In this document: positions 21,561 through 31,037 of the stretch, piece by piece
How positions within the stretch are numbered: the stretch's first letter is position 1
How the letters are laid out: every line of letters begins with the position of its first letter
Origin: Neoscytalidium dimidiatum
Taxonomy: Eukaryota > Ascomycota > Dothideomycetes > Botryosphaeriales > Botryosphaeriaceae
Direction: 5' to 3'
Length of the DNA: 64,000 bases
NCBI GenBank assembly: GCA_037367355.1
Contig: CM074702.1
Span: 558,001 to 622,000, forward strand
Notes under the pieces: generated by a model
Told to the model about the DNA's origin: nothing
Seen by the model: only the letters and a program-made list of their open reading frames with translations
Databases searched by the model: none
Program-made: the position numbers and the translations under genes

Positions 21561-23285
21561 TCACATCCCACTCCACTCCACACTAAAGGCCCTCACCCCG
21601 TCCTCAGCCTTCGCATCCCCATCCCCCTCATCAACCTCCCCTTCCCTGCCCTTCCTCTCCTTCCCACCCACCAAAAAGCCCTTCTTCACACCTGTCCCTA
21701 ATCTTCCTCCACCAACCAACTGCATCAAGTCAAACTCCTCATCCCAGCCCATGCCCACCGCCAAAAAGTGACTGTGGAATCTCAGTGGGTCGCCCGGATA
21801 GACGCAATACTGGCAGCCGAAGCGCAAGCCAGGTGACATGAAGTAGCCTCGTGAGTGGAGGTACGCGAAGAGCGGGTACGAGCGAGGAACCTTGGGCAGC
21901 TCTTTCTGCTCCGGCGGGGACGATGGGGGAGTAGGGAGGGGCGGGTGGGAAGTGGAGGGCGTGATATAGAAGCGGTCTTCTTGCGCTGCTGTCGACGCGC
22001 TTGTCGATAGCGTCGGTGAGGAGGGACGAGGAGGCGTCGATGGCGCGAAGAGGGAGGAGTCGGCATCCCCGGGTTGAGCGTGGTCTTGTGCGGATGCAGA
22101 TGCTTGTTGTTGTTGTCTCTCCTGTTTGGCTTTCCTAGCCTTCTCGATCTTCTCGGCGTTCTTCTTCATGGCTTCCTTCTTAATGTCATCGGCCTTCTTC
22201 TGGCTGGCGCGTTGTGCCTCCAAGCCTTGCTTCTCCATTGCCCGCAGAAAGGCCTTGCGCTCCGCTTCACTGAGACCAATGATGCCGGTCTTGTGCGCTG
22301 CGACGTCATCGACGATGTAGGCGGCGCCAATCTCGACGAGACGGCGCGCTTCCTCAGGCATCAATTGGAGAGGGGTGCCGAGGAAGACGTTCTGCTGGGG
22401 ATGACTTGGAAGCGTACCGATGAGAACACCGCAGATATTATGCTCGCGTCTCAAATAGGCAATGGCATCCGTGTCGTAGAGTAGGTAGCGATCGTAAACA
22501 CGAGATATTGGTACTGGTGAGGGCGAGGTAGATTCAGAGGAGTCAGGAGCAGATGCTGCTTCCGCCTCCTCCTGCGGCTCGGTCTGTTCAGGCTGGAAGG
22601 CAGGCTGTTCCACAACGGCAGGAGATACATGCTCAGGGACAGGGGCAGGATCGTCGATTACGACTTGGCTTTCTTCTATGTCTTTGGATGTTTGAGTAGG
22701 CTCCTCTTTTGCCAATCCTTCTTCTTCGATCGACTTCGGCTCATCCGCAACACCAGCAAGGGAGGCGAATTTCTCTTCAGCGACAGGAGTTGCAATCAAT
22801 TCTTCATCAGAGGATGTAGCTGGCGCAGTTTCTGGCACCGGAATAGCTTCAGGCTGCGCGAAACTCTTCAGCTGGGGCGCCATCTCCGGCACAGTTCTCG
22901 GTGTGGGTGCCCTTTCTGGTACCAAGCCTATTTCTTTCCGTCGCCTATCCGGCGACTGCTGGGCGCTGGAGTATTGTCCCTCGGACCATTCGCTGGGAGT
23001 TGGAGTCATGTCGCCAATGTCAAAAGGCTCGAACACCTGCATCTGCACGAATGGCGGGGGCGTTGGGGAACGCTGCCACGGGAAAACATGCGCAAGAGGG
23101 CTAGGCGATCTTTCCTCTGGCTGTGCCCTTTCGGGAGAAGACCGTTGAGCCGGCACGTTATCCGAGCTGTGAACAACCACCTGGGGCGTCTGGCTACGCT
23201 CCGGACTAGCCTGAGGCTCGCTGGAAGATGTAATAGCGTCGTCCCTTGGGAAGGGAAAAACGTGGTCGAGACCAAGACCGCTCAT
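21561..23285 (-). CDS. sen34: tRNA-splicing endonuclease subunit Sen34 with long N-terminal extension
   Basis: Catalytic subunit of the heterotetrameric tRNA-intron endonuclease that cuts the 3' splice site of pre-tRNAs. One intronless frame of 574 residues from the ATG at 23285. About residues 285-365 form the Sen34 N-terminal fold (ISRVYDRYLLYDTDAIAYLR ... GAAYIVDD), followed by a Lys/Glu/Gln-rich helical linker. The C-terminal nuclease domain (about 480-574) has FGCQYCVYPGDPLRFHSHFL, with the catalytic Tyr and His, then Lys in GTGVKKGFLVGG, and ends FSVEWSGM. The first about 280 residues are disordered, Pro/Glu/Ser-rich, with two related motifs DHVFPFPRD and AHVFPWQRS. Ordinary Sen34 proteins are roughly 270-350 residues, so this extension nearly doubles the protein. 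The frame is continuous, so a fusion with a neighbouring coding segment is possible. Confidence 0.85.
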   Translation of the reverse strand: MSGLGLDHVFPFPRDDAITSSSEPQASPERSQTPQVVVHSSDNVPAQRSSPERAQPEERSPSPLAHVFPWQRSPTPPPFVQMQVFEPFDIGDMTPTPSEWSEGQYSSAQQSPDRRRKEIGLVPERAPTPRTVPEMAPQLKSFAQPEAIPVPETAPATSSDEELIATPVAEEKFASLAGVADEPKSIEEEGLAKEEPTQTSKDIEESQVVIDDPAPVPEHVSPAVVEQPAFQPEQTEPQEEAEAASAPDSSESTSPSPVPISRVYDRYLLYDTDAIAYLRREHNICGVLIGTLPSHPQQNVFLGTPLQLMPEEARRLVEIGAAYIVDDVAAHKTGIIGLSEAERKAFLRAMEKQGLEAQRASQKKADDIKKEAMKKNAEKIEKARKAKQERQQQQASASAQDHAQPGDADSSLFAPSTPPRPSSPTLSTSASTAAQEDRFYITPSTSHPPLPTPPSSPPEQKELPKVPRSYPLFAYLHSRGYFMSPGLRFGCQYCVYPGDPLRFHSHFLAVGMGWDEEFDLMQLVGGGRLGTGVKKGFLVGGKERKGREGEVDEGDGDAKAEDGVRAFSVEWSGM

Positions 23286-23726
23286 CTTGTCAGGGAGGGT
23301 CAAATAGTGTTCTGGGTGGCGATGCTGTTAGCTAAGAAGCCTTGTCGCTATCGATGTGTGGAAATGGTGCTGTGTTGGGTGAATATCATGTGTCCAACTT
23401 GTTTTCATCAACAGTCCAAAGCCGTAGCTCGAACATCAGGGGATTGACAGATTGATGATAAAGTTTGTTTTAATCATGTGAGGAAAAGAGAGGGGACAAA
23501 TTGCATGTGAAACTCACCTGATAGCGTTGCCTCGTGGAGGCGGTGGGAGTGGCAGTCACATTGTGCGATGGTGGAGTGAGGAGTCAAGGCGGACGCGAAA
23601 AGTTGATGAGACCCGGAAATTTTTAGCGCGTCGAGGTCTGCGCGCACAGGCCGCCTTCTCGTCACGCTTCACCCTGCTCGCATGCCGATCACCAGGCTCT
23701 CAACAACTACACTCCAACGCCGCAAC
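23286..23726. promoter_or_regulatory. Divergent promoter region SEN34 / small membrane protein
   Basis: 441 bases between divergent start codons. No clear TATA box or other motif recognised. The sequence just before the SEN34 ATG ends in CCTGACAAG, which looks like a branch site plus acceptor, so an upstream SEN34 exon cannot be excluded. Confidence 0.45.
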
Positions 23727-24031
23727 ATGGATATCTGGATCATTCTCGGGCTGATCTTTTTCCTGCCCCTGGTACTGTTCATTGGTAGGCTATCACTGCT
23801 CTTATCATAAATTCAGCTAACATCAAGGCTTCAGCCTGGCTGGCACTGTCGTCCTGCCTCGGAGACAGCTTCAGAGCCAGCATCGCCGGAGTATCTTTAA
23901 ATCCGCGACATGCCTCCTTCGGCCGCAGCTACGCTAGAGGGCTTGGATCGGGTACTGGCCAAGCCGGCTGGGAGCAGATCGAGATGGAGGAAATGCTCGA
24001 CAATATCGAAGACTCCGATGATGAGCCCTGA
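23727..24031 (+). CDS. Small single-pass membrane protein, 84 residues, unknown function
   Basis: Two exons, 23727-23784 and 23835-24031, joined by a 50-nt intron (GTAGGC donor, TTCAG acceptor). The start encodes MDIWIILGLIFFLPLVLFIA and runs into WLALSS, an obvious hydrophobic segment of about 22 residues at the extreme N-terminus, which could be a signal anchor. The rest is polar: a Gly/Ser/Arg-rich middle (SYARGLGSGTGQAGWEQIE) and a very acidic end (MEEMLDNIEDSDDEP). I do not recognise the family. The clean join of a hydrophobic and an acidic segment across a well-formed intron argues for a real gene. It converges on ELP4, with only 41 bases between stop codons, so the 3' untranslated regions must overlap or be very short. 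Confidence 0.7.
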
Positions 24032-24072
24032 CGAGCTTGCTTCCCGCCTGATTCCGGTTTCCTTTCTAGTAC

Positions 24073-25435
24073 TCAGAAATCGATATCAACCTTAGTCTGT
24101 TTTCCACCGCCGCCACCGCCGCCACCGCCTTCAGCTCCAAGTGCTCCTTGCGCTTCCGTATCACCCTCAACGGGTGGCAAGCTGAATGGCTTGATCACGA
24201 ACTTCCTCCTGCTCATCGTGAACGCCAAGTCATCTCCCACTCCTGCCACTCCACCGCCACCTCCGCCACGCTCGTGGAACACTGGAAGCCTGTGTACTCT
24301 GAGCATTCCCTGCGGCCTTTCCTCGTTCGCTGTCGCTGCACCTGACGAGGCCAGCTCACCATACGTGTCCATAAGGTGCGGGAAAGGCTGCAGTTCAAGG
24401 ACGCCATCGCTAAGCAACTCTGCCCATCTGACGAGTCCGGAGCTCCGCGGGTAGAGCTCGAGTGGGAGTGAAAGCATTGCTGTAAGCCTGTTCGGGTATT
24501 TGCGTAGTAACGCTCTCAATGCGTGGAGGAATTGAAGGAGGAAGGCCGGCTGGCTCGAATGCGGGAGATAGAGCGCCGGTGAAAGCAGGCTAGGAATCAG
24601 GAGGCGATGTATCGTTGTAGCCGGACTCGAGGCTAGCTGTGCAGAGAGGTTTTGGAGAATGGGCATAAATGGGGACGTTTGCTGTGGAGGTGGAAGCGGA
24701 ATGTAGTTGATCGACGTGCCAGGTGGGAACTCTAGCCGCTTGGCCAGGTCAAATTTATGGCAGAACGACAGCTGTGCAGCTACGTCCGGAGAAGTTGGTG
24801 AAGCTTGCGACGCTCCTTGAGGTCCTCGCTCAGCCGGTCCTAGATACAAATTCACATCAGCAGGCTATTCGATCGAGACAGAAGTGAAAGACAAATGATT
24901 CATATTTGATGCAATATGTACAATGCGCACAGGTGAAGAAAGTAACAGATTCCCACACACCTCTTGCACCGCCGATCCTCTTCTCCGCTTCGAGTTCGCC
25001 CAACCTTTCATACCGCCATGCTATCTTCATCCGCTCCTTGCTCTTATTTCCGCTAGCAGCTGCGTCTGACTCTCCATCCGCAACGCCGACCAAGCCTGGG
25101 AGTTCTCTTCCCCATGGCTCACCCAGCCCCACTATGTGCACCTTGTGTCCTTGTACGATGCCCTCCGCAGCGTAATATTTCAGCAATGCGCCAGCAAAGT
25201 CAGTTGTGCCGCTCTCTTCCACCAGCAGCGAAGAACCGAGCGCAAGGCCTGCGTGACTTGCCAGAATACTATCCAATGACGGTGTGCCAGTCGAAGTAGT
25301 CGGTCGACCATCCACGGGCGACGGGCGGATGCCTGGAATAATTGTGGGCGCAGGACTCGGCGAAGCAGTAGGAGATGACGGATCAGAGCCCGTAGACACG
25401 CGATTGATGCTCACGTTGCGCTTGCGAAATGCCAT
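24073..25435 (-). CDS. elp4: Elongator complex subunit 4
   Basis: Elp4 forms, with Elp5 and Elp6, the RecA-fold ring of Elongator, which modifies wobble uridines in tRNA. Exons 25435-24961 and 24839-24073, joined by a 121-nt intron (GTGTGT donor, CTAG acceptor), give 413 residues. The N-terminus has the family signature GIRPSPVDGRPTTSTGTPSL followed by SLLVEESGTTDFAGALLKYY, where classical RecA proteins would have a Walker A; Elp4 normally lacks a true P-loop. Downstream, FCHKFDLAKRL, the LLIPSLLSPALYL strand-helix and FLHALRALLRKYPNRLTAML match the PAXNEB/Elp4 core. The C-terminus has an unusual run of glycines (about 10 in GGGGGGGGGGKQTK) before the final VDIDF. The ATG at 25435 begins MAFRKRNVSINRV, the usual start. 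Divergent from RPB8. Confidence 0.93.
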
Positions 25436-25787
25436 GGTGAATCGTGGTAAGTGATGTCCGGACGTGCGCGGGGCAACAGCGCCCAAAAAATGTCGTTGCG
25501 CGTTGCGTCACGGCGGCGGGCGGCCATGATTTTTCGTAAGGTCCGTGCTCGAGAAATAACTCTGCCACCGCCTTGCGAGAGCATCGCATCGCCTGCCTCC
25601 GGCGCAGAGCAGATTTCCCAGACCCGGCGCGCAACAAAGCCGACACCACGCACCACCACGGCTTCCTCCCTGAAACTTCTCCACCTGCCTCTCCGCAGCC
25701 CGCCTAACCCATTCTCCCCACGACCGCAAACGGAACTCCCCTTAAGCCACTGCAAAATCATCCGAAAGGAATCTTTGAAAAACAGCA
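25436..25787. promoter_or_regulatory. Divergent promoter region ELP4 / RPB8
   Basis: 352-base GC-rich gap between divergent start codons of two basal gene-expression genes. No specific factor site recognised with confidence. Confidence 0.5.
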
Positions 25788-26331
25788 ATGGCGGACTCGC
25801 AGCTGTATGAAGACACGTTCCACATCACGTCGCTGGATGCGGCCAAGTACGACCGGGTGACGCGGCTGGCGGGCACGTCAGCGGATAGCCAGACGACCAT
25901 GACGCTGGACATCAACAGCGAGCTGTACCCGGTCGAGGTGGGCGAGACGGTACAGCTACTGCTAGCCAGCACGCTCAACCTCGACGGCACCAAGGATGAG
26001 CGCGGCTGGCGTGAGATCGACGCGAGCACCGAGACCACCCTGGCCGACATGTACGACTACGTTTGCCACGGAAAGGTCTACCGCTTCGAGGAGGGCGATG
26101 GCGATCATATGTAAGTTTGACTGCGACACTCGCTGGGAGGAAATGGCGAGATTCTCTCAAATAGCCTTGCGGCAGGAGAAATGGGGAGCTTTTTGGCTCA
26201 GACTGCTGATTTTCGTGGCTTATAGTAAGGTTTACGTCTCGTTTGGTGGACTGCTGCTCTACATCGACGGCCCGTACAAGAAGCTCACCCCGCTAAGGAT
26301 CGACTACGTATACTTGCTTCTTAAGAAATGA
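25788..26331 (+). CDS. rpb8: DNA-directed RNA polymerases I, II and III subunit RPABC3 (Rpb8)
   Basis: Common small subunit of all three nuclear RNA polymerases. Exons 25788-26110 and 26226-26331, with a 115-nt intron (GTAAGT donor, TTATAG acceptor), give 142 residues, the usual length. The N-terminus MADSQLYEDTFHITSLDAAK, the middle TTMTLDINSELYPVEVGETV and the C-terminal YVSFGGLLLYIDGPYKKLTP plus IDYVYLLLKK match the OB-fold protein throughout. An acidic insertion (EEGDGDH) lies at the exon junction. Confidence 0.96.
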
Positions 26332-26744
26332 GGGGCGGGGCGCGTTGGCGCAGAAATTCAATTCACGTCTCGAAAGGTCCCTCGATTACCCAGTTGCCCT
26401 AAATATAACCAATCTCTCGGGTCTCTGAAGCAGGCGAGGAGTAATTGGGTGGTTTGGGCATACGGGATATGCATTTACGGCGTTTTTGGAGAGGGGTGGG
26501 CACACTGATTTCGACGTTACTGCAGCATTGGACCCTGAGGGGCCTCTCACAAAAAAAGTGCACTTGCGCGGAAGACGAAGGATATATCCCATAGGTATGC
26601 AGCAGGAAAAGAAAGAACGATACCTCAGCTTGGTTAATTATATTGTGCGACCTGCGCTTGCAATTGAAACCCGCCTGCGAACTTTTTATCTCTTTTCATC
26701 TTTCTTCACATCATAACCTGTCACCACCCTTCCCTCAAGCTCTC
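26332..26744. other. Convergent intergenic region RPB8 / Nudix gene
   Basis: 413 bases between the stop codons of two convergent genes; 3' untranslated regions and terminators of both must lie here. Nothing else seen. Confidence 0.45.
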
Positions 26745-28112
26745 CTATAACGACCCTGGCAGCCTAACCGTCGGGAACTCAAACCGCCGATGCAACCTCG
26801 ACACGATCTCCAAGTAATCCGGCTCATTCTCCGGTGTCAAAATCCCATGCCTCACGAAGAAATCCAGCATCACCAACGCGCAATTCGGCTTGAACTCGCC
26901 CTTCCTCAACGCAACCTTCACCTCCTCCGTGTCCAACAACGCGAACGACTCTACCTCATCATCGTTCGGCTTCGGAATCACATCCTCCGGCAGCTCCAAA
27001 TCGTACACATACTGACTCTCCGGCTGTAGCAGCCCCGTCTCCCCGCCCGCACGCTCATCACGCACAAGGAAGTACGAGACGTTCCCGACCGCCTTCGCGC
27101 GGCGCCTGACCAGATCCGCGGGCAAGCTCGCCTCCTCCAGCGCCTCGCGCACCAGCGCGTCGCAGGGCCGCTCCCCGGCCGCGAGCCCGCCCGCGACGGT
27201 GTTGTCGAGCAGCCCGCCGTACGTCTGCTTCGTCCTGGCGCGGCGCGGAACCCAGAACTTGTACCCGCCCTCGGCGCCCTCGCCATCCTCCTTCCTCGTC
27301 CGCACGTACGCCGTCATGTGCACGCCGTACGACACGACGCCGAACAGCGGGCTGGCGGCGCGCTCGATGCGGAACAGCAGCGCGCCGCCGCGGCCGTACA
27401 CCGGGTACAGCTCGTCGCGCCAGCCGGCCAGCACCTGGAAGTGGCCCGTCTCGCGCATCGCCAGCGTCGTCTGCGCGACGACGGCCGTGCGCGCCGCCTC
27501 GTCCGCCGTGTCCGTCGTCAGGATCAGCGACCGGTCGTCGTCGTGCAGCGTCCAGGCCGGCAGCCCGCGCAGCACCTCGGCGACGTGCGGCAGCACGAAG
27601 CCCAGGATCGTGTCCGCGGCCGCATCGTCGTCATCGTCGTCGTTCGGCGTGGATACTTGCAGCGTGTAGAGGCGGTCGAGCGCGGCGTCGTAGAGGCCCG
27701 GGTCGGTTTCGTAGTAAGGGAAGCTGGGTGGGGGAACGCGGGGGTGTGGTTAGTGGAGGTGGGTGGCTGCGTGGGTGGTGAATTGGTGGGCGGTGGATGC
27801 GCGGGCTATTAATAGCGGTATGACGTTTGAGGAAATGGGGGAAGGGGTGTGCCGAGGACTCGCAGCGTCGCGCGGGAGAACGGTAGCAGGTCGTGCGACC
27901 CTCTACAAATGGGCCGAAGAGAGCATATACGGCGGACTCGGGAAGGAGAGGGGTAAAAAAAGTATGGCAAGGCGGCCGAGCTTGGGGTAGCGTGCGTTGC
28001 GTGCAGAAGGAGTGGCCCGATTTAGGTAATGGGGGAAAAGGGAAGGCTGCTGTGGGACTCACTTATCGCAATCGTTCAGCAGATCAATGTTGCTCTTCTC
28101 GGCTTTCTCCAT
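26745..28112 (-). CDS. Nudix hydrolase with DUF4743 N-terminus (thiamine-pyrophosphokinase-related type)
   Basis: Hydrolase of the Nudix fold; the related plant/yeast group acts on damaged thiamine diphosphate, but the substrate here is inferred. Exon 1 (28112-28063) encodes MEKAEKSNIDLLNDCDK, and exon 2 (27723-26745) continues with FPYYETDPGLYDAALDRLYT; a 339-nt intron (GTGAGT donor, CCCAG acceptor) separates them and is long for this window. Total 342 residues. The DUF4743 part covers about 10-165; the Nudix box near residue 200 reads GGLAAGERPCDALV then REALEEASL, matching GX5EX7REUXEEXGU except that the usual final Gly is Ser. An aspartate run precedes the DUF4743 core. Start and long intron are less certain than the rest. 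Third positions are very GC-rich. Confidence 0.85.
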
Positions 28113-28910
28113 GATTTCGCGAAGCGCTCACCGGGCTGCTGAGGTCAATCGCGCGGGGAGGAGGGATTGTTCGAGGGAAGAAGTAAGCAAGAGGAGCTTT
28201 TGGTTCAGGGGGAGAAAGTGGAGGATAAGAGGGAAATCAGGGCGCAAGGGCAGAAAGAAGAGGTCGTAAGCACCGTCGGAGGATGGGCACCAGCTGCGGT
28301 AGCGGGACGCGAAAAGCGGGAGTGCCTAAGTCAAGTCGCTCGTTCTCCGAAACTCTCCTAGGGCCGCGGCGGATACAAAGAAAAAAGTCGGGGAGTCAGT
28401 TCCGCAGGCTCGCACCGCCTTTACGCAACCAATGCAGAGACACAGAGCGAGCAGGCCCGCACGCTCACAGCCACGAGAGCGGATGTGGAACCGACCTGCG
28501 TCCGACACTCTCGTTTATCGATAGCTGAGACGGAGAACGTCATGGCCGTGTTCGAATTTTCTCGAAGCCGGGAGCAGCTTCGCCTAATTGGGAAGATTAT
28601 AAACACGCAAAATCGCGGCCTGGTCAGAGTGCGGTAACGACCGAGAAGAAGGAAAAGTTACTGCAACTTCAGCCTCGACGCGCGGCCTCCGTTCGTTGTG
28701 AAGCGACACGGCGATTGACGTCGCCAGACTGCCCCTCCATACCCCGCAACGAGGAACCTACCCGACGAAGGATCAGCGCACCACACGTTCTTGAGACCGC
28801 GGCCTGAAAAGCGCCGTGTATACCAACATCATCACATCTCTCCAGGACCGGAACAGGCGCCTATTCGAAGCAATTGGCCTCGCTCAACCACCTACCACCA
28901 CCGCCACCCC
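28113..28910. promoter_or_regulatory. Divergent promoter region Nudix / Hikeshi genes
   Basis: 798 bases between divergent starts. It contains a heat-shock-element-like site at 28554-28566. No coding potential recognised. Confidence 0.5.
28554..28566 (+). promoter_or_regulatory. Heat shock element-like trimer upstream of the Hikeshi gene
   Basis: Three perfect alternating five-base units, GAAttTTCtcGAA, the consensus for Hsf1 binding. It lies 345 bases before the Hikeshi start and about 440 bases before the Nudix start. A random match is not rare in 64 kb, so the gene context carries the weight. Confidence 0.45.
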
Positions 28911-29576
28911 ATGTTCGGCGTCATCATCTCGGGCCGCCCCGTGCTCACCGAGCCGCAGGCCATCTCGCAGACGCAGTTCGCCTTCCAGCTGCCGGCCGCG
29001 CCGTCGTTCAACCACATCGTCGTCTTCCTGCTGCCGGGCACGCAGCTGCCGCCCGACACCGCCGCCGCCGTCTACGTGCAGATCCCGCCGGCCGCCGACT
29101 TCCGCTTCCTGGGCGCCGTCGCCAACGAGAAGCAGTCGGCCATCTTCAGGGTCGACGGGCTCGACCAGGTCGCGCGCGAGGCCGCCGCGCTCGCGGCCCA
29201 GAACCCCGGCGCGCAGGTCCCCACCGTTACGCTCGGCATCAGCGTCGAGCCCGTGGCGCAGGTCAATGCCGCCATGCAGGCCAGGCAGGCGGAGAAGAGC
29301 GGGGCGGCTGCAAGCAGCGGCGGCGGGAGCAGCAGTGGCATGGAGCTGGTGAAGGTGGGCGCGGCGAGCACGGCGGCGACGAACCCGGCCGCCGTGAAGC
29401 TGCTCGCGCAGAGGATCATCTCCAATGCGTTCAACTTCTTGGCTAGCTTCTCCGGGAATGCGGGGCCGGGAGGCGTTGAGGTTGTGCCGTTGAAGGCGTT
29501 TCAGGATTGGTGGCAGAAGTTTGAGAAGAAGATCGAGGTGGACCCGAGCTTTTTGGTGAGGGAGGGGCAGAGTTGA
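28911..29576 (+). CDS. opi10: Hikeshi/Opi10 family protein (nuclear import of Hsp70)
   Basis: Homolog of human Hikeshi, which carries Hsp70 into the nucleus during heat stress, and of yeast Opi10. Intronless, 221 residues. The N-terminal MFGVIISGRPVLTEPQAISQ and FAFQLPAAPSFNHIVVFLLP contain the FG-nucleoporin-binding side of the fold; the C-terminal FNFLASFSGNAGPGGVEVVP and ALKAFQDWWQKFEKKIEVDP-like end (VPLKAFQDWWQKFEKK) is the second conserved block. Between them, about residues 118-150 form a Ser/Gly/Ala-rich spacer longer than in the yeast protein. The start at 28911 is the first ATG in the right frame and matches the universal MFG start. Confidence 0.95.
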   Translation: MFGVIISGRPVLTEPQAISQTQFAFQLPAAPSFNHIVVFLLPGTQLPPDTAAAVYVQIPPAADFRFLGAVANEKQSAIFRVDGLDQVAREAAALAAQNPGAQVPTVTLGISVEPVAQVNAAMQARQAEKSGAAASSGGGSSSGMELVKVGAASTAATNPAAVKLLAQRIISNAFNFLASFSGNAGPGGVEVVPLKAFQDWWQKFEKKIEVDPSFLVREGQS

Positions 29577-30226
29577 CGAGGGTGGATGATGCTCTTTCGT
29601 TTTCTCGGAAAAGAAATCAGAATCGGATCAGGCGTCGAGGGCTGTTGAGGGGCTCGTCGGATAATGTGGGTCTTTTTCCGAAAGATCTTGCGTAACCCTT
29701 TTTTCGAGTTTCCATTTCTGAGGAGCATAAGGATGGCGTTCGGCATGGTATCAGCAAGAGTGCTCGGTATGGTTGGTGGCTTTGAAGAAGCGTGGCGGTA
29801 AAAAGACAAGGGCGGACGGGAGTTTGAGGTCTCGAAAAGCATTGCATTTGTTGCCGGAGTTGAGAATAAAGAGAAGGATGCCGTCATGTTGCTAGCTGAT
29901 GCGCATTGCAATGGATACCCTAATTTAGCACTAGCGCTGTGGCTCGCGGAATATCATAGGTTAGATGCGAGAGGTGAATGCTTCAATCATGCAAATTAGT
30001 TACCACAAAGATGGCACTTCAATAAATAATCCAGCTTGGCACTGCCAACGTAAGCAGCAGCGCCAGAATCACGTTCACAATCTATCGGAGAGCGACTGCA
30101 GTTGTTCGCTTCAGTAAATCACAAGTTATAGATTGATGCATGGAAACCAACACCGCGAGGCCGTAAGCAACGAGTCTCAAAGGAAACAGTAGCAGGAAAG
30201 ACCAATATTAATCGAGGTATACAAGA

Positions 30227-31037
30227 CTAGTCCAAAAAGTGGCTCGCATTGCCGACGATCGCGGACAGTCCACCGGATATCGTCCACAATTGGAACCGTT
30301 TCAGAATCGCGAGAGCATGCCAGGTATGACGTTCTCTACTCGATGGTCTGATCAATAGTTTACTCCGTAACTCCTTTCGGAAGGTATATGAAGGGTTTCG
30401 TGCTATGCTTGACCAAAATGAACATGCTAGACGCTGTAGTCCGCTCGTCGAGAACGTTTCTAGTCGCCTGAACCACACTATCAAGCTGCTCAGAGGTATG
30501 CAGGCCACAGAGGCCTCTGATTTCTCCGAAGCATTGGAGGAAAAAGCAAATCTTGGGGCGTGCAAAGGACAGACACTACTGCGAAGCCTTCTCCGCCAAT
30601 GCCCATCCTCCTACGTCGAATGTTCCAATGCCAGTTCACAGAACAGGGTTATTGCAGAAAGCCACAAGAACGCGTACGTAGTACATTCCGAGGCTTGCAA
30701 GGGGGTTGGTAACTTTTCCCTTTCGAACCCGCAGCAGGTGAAAGTTTCCGTTAGAGTACAGAAAGTGCAGCGCGTTTGCCGCCGCTTCTGGAACAACACG
30801 TGCGAGTTTTGCCAGGGCTGAGTACGGATTAGTCGTACCCAGCTTACATATCAGCGAAGCGATGGGATAGGTATTCGTTATGTCATGGAAACTTGGCCCA
30901 GGCCTGCCTTTTCGTCTGGCATCGAGAGCCAAGGAATCTTCAACGGGAACGGTGATGTGCCCGCTCGTCACTACCCCATTGAGTAAATGATAGCCACCAC
31001 TTTGTCGCGAAGCTAAAGAGTGCATGACAGCGGGCAT
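30227..31037 (-). CDS. Candidate hypothetical protein, possibly 2EXR/F-box-like fragment
   Basis: Two minus-strand open frames lie in series, 31037-30636 and 30565-30227, in different frames. The first contains KLARVVPEAAANALHFLYSN followed by GNFHLL, which recalls the 'R-x-EA-x-x-x-FY-x-x-N-x-F' signature of fungal 2EXR/F-box-like proteins; the second (CIPLSSLIVWFRRLETFSTS) could be the downstream part. I could not find an intron that joins them well. It may be a decayed copy or chance; treat as a weak candidate. Confidence 0.25.
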
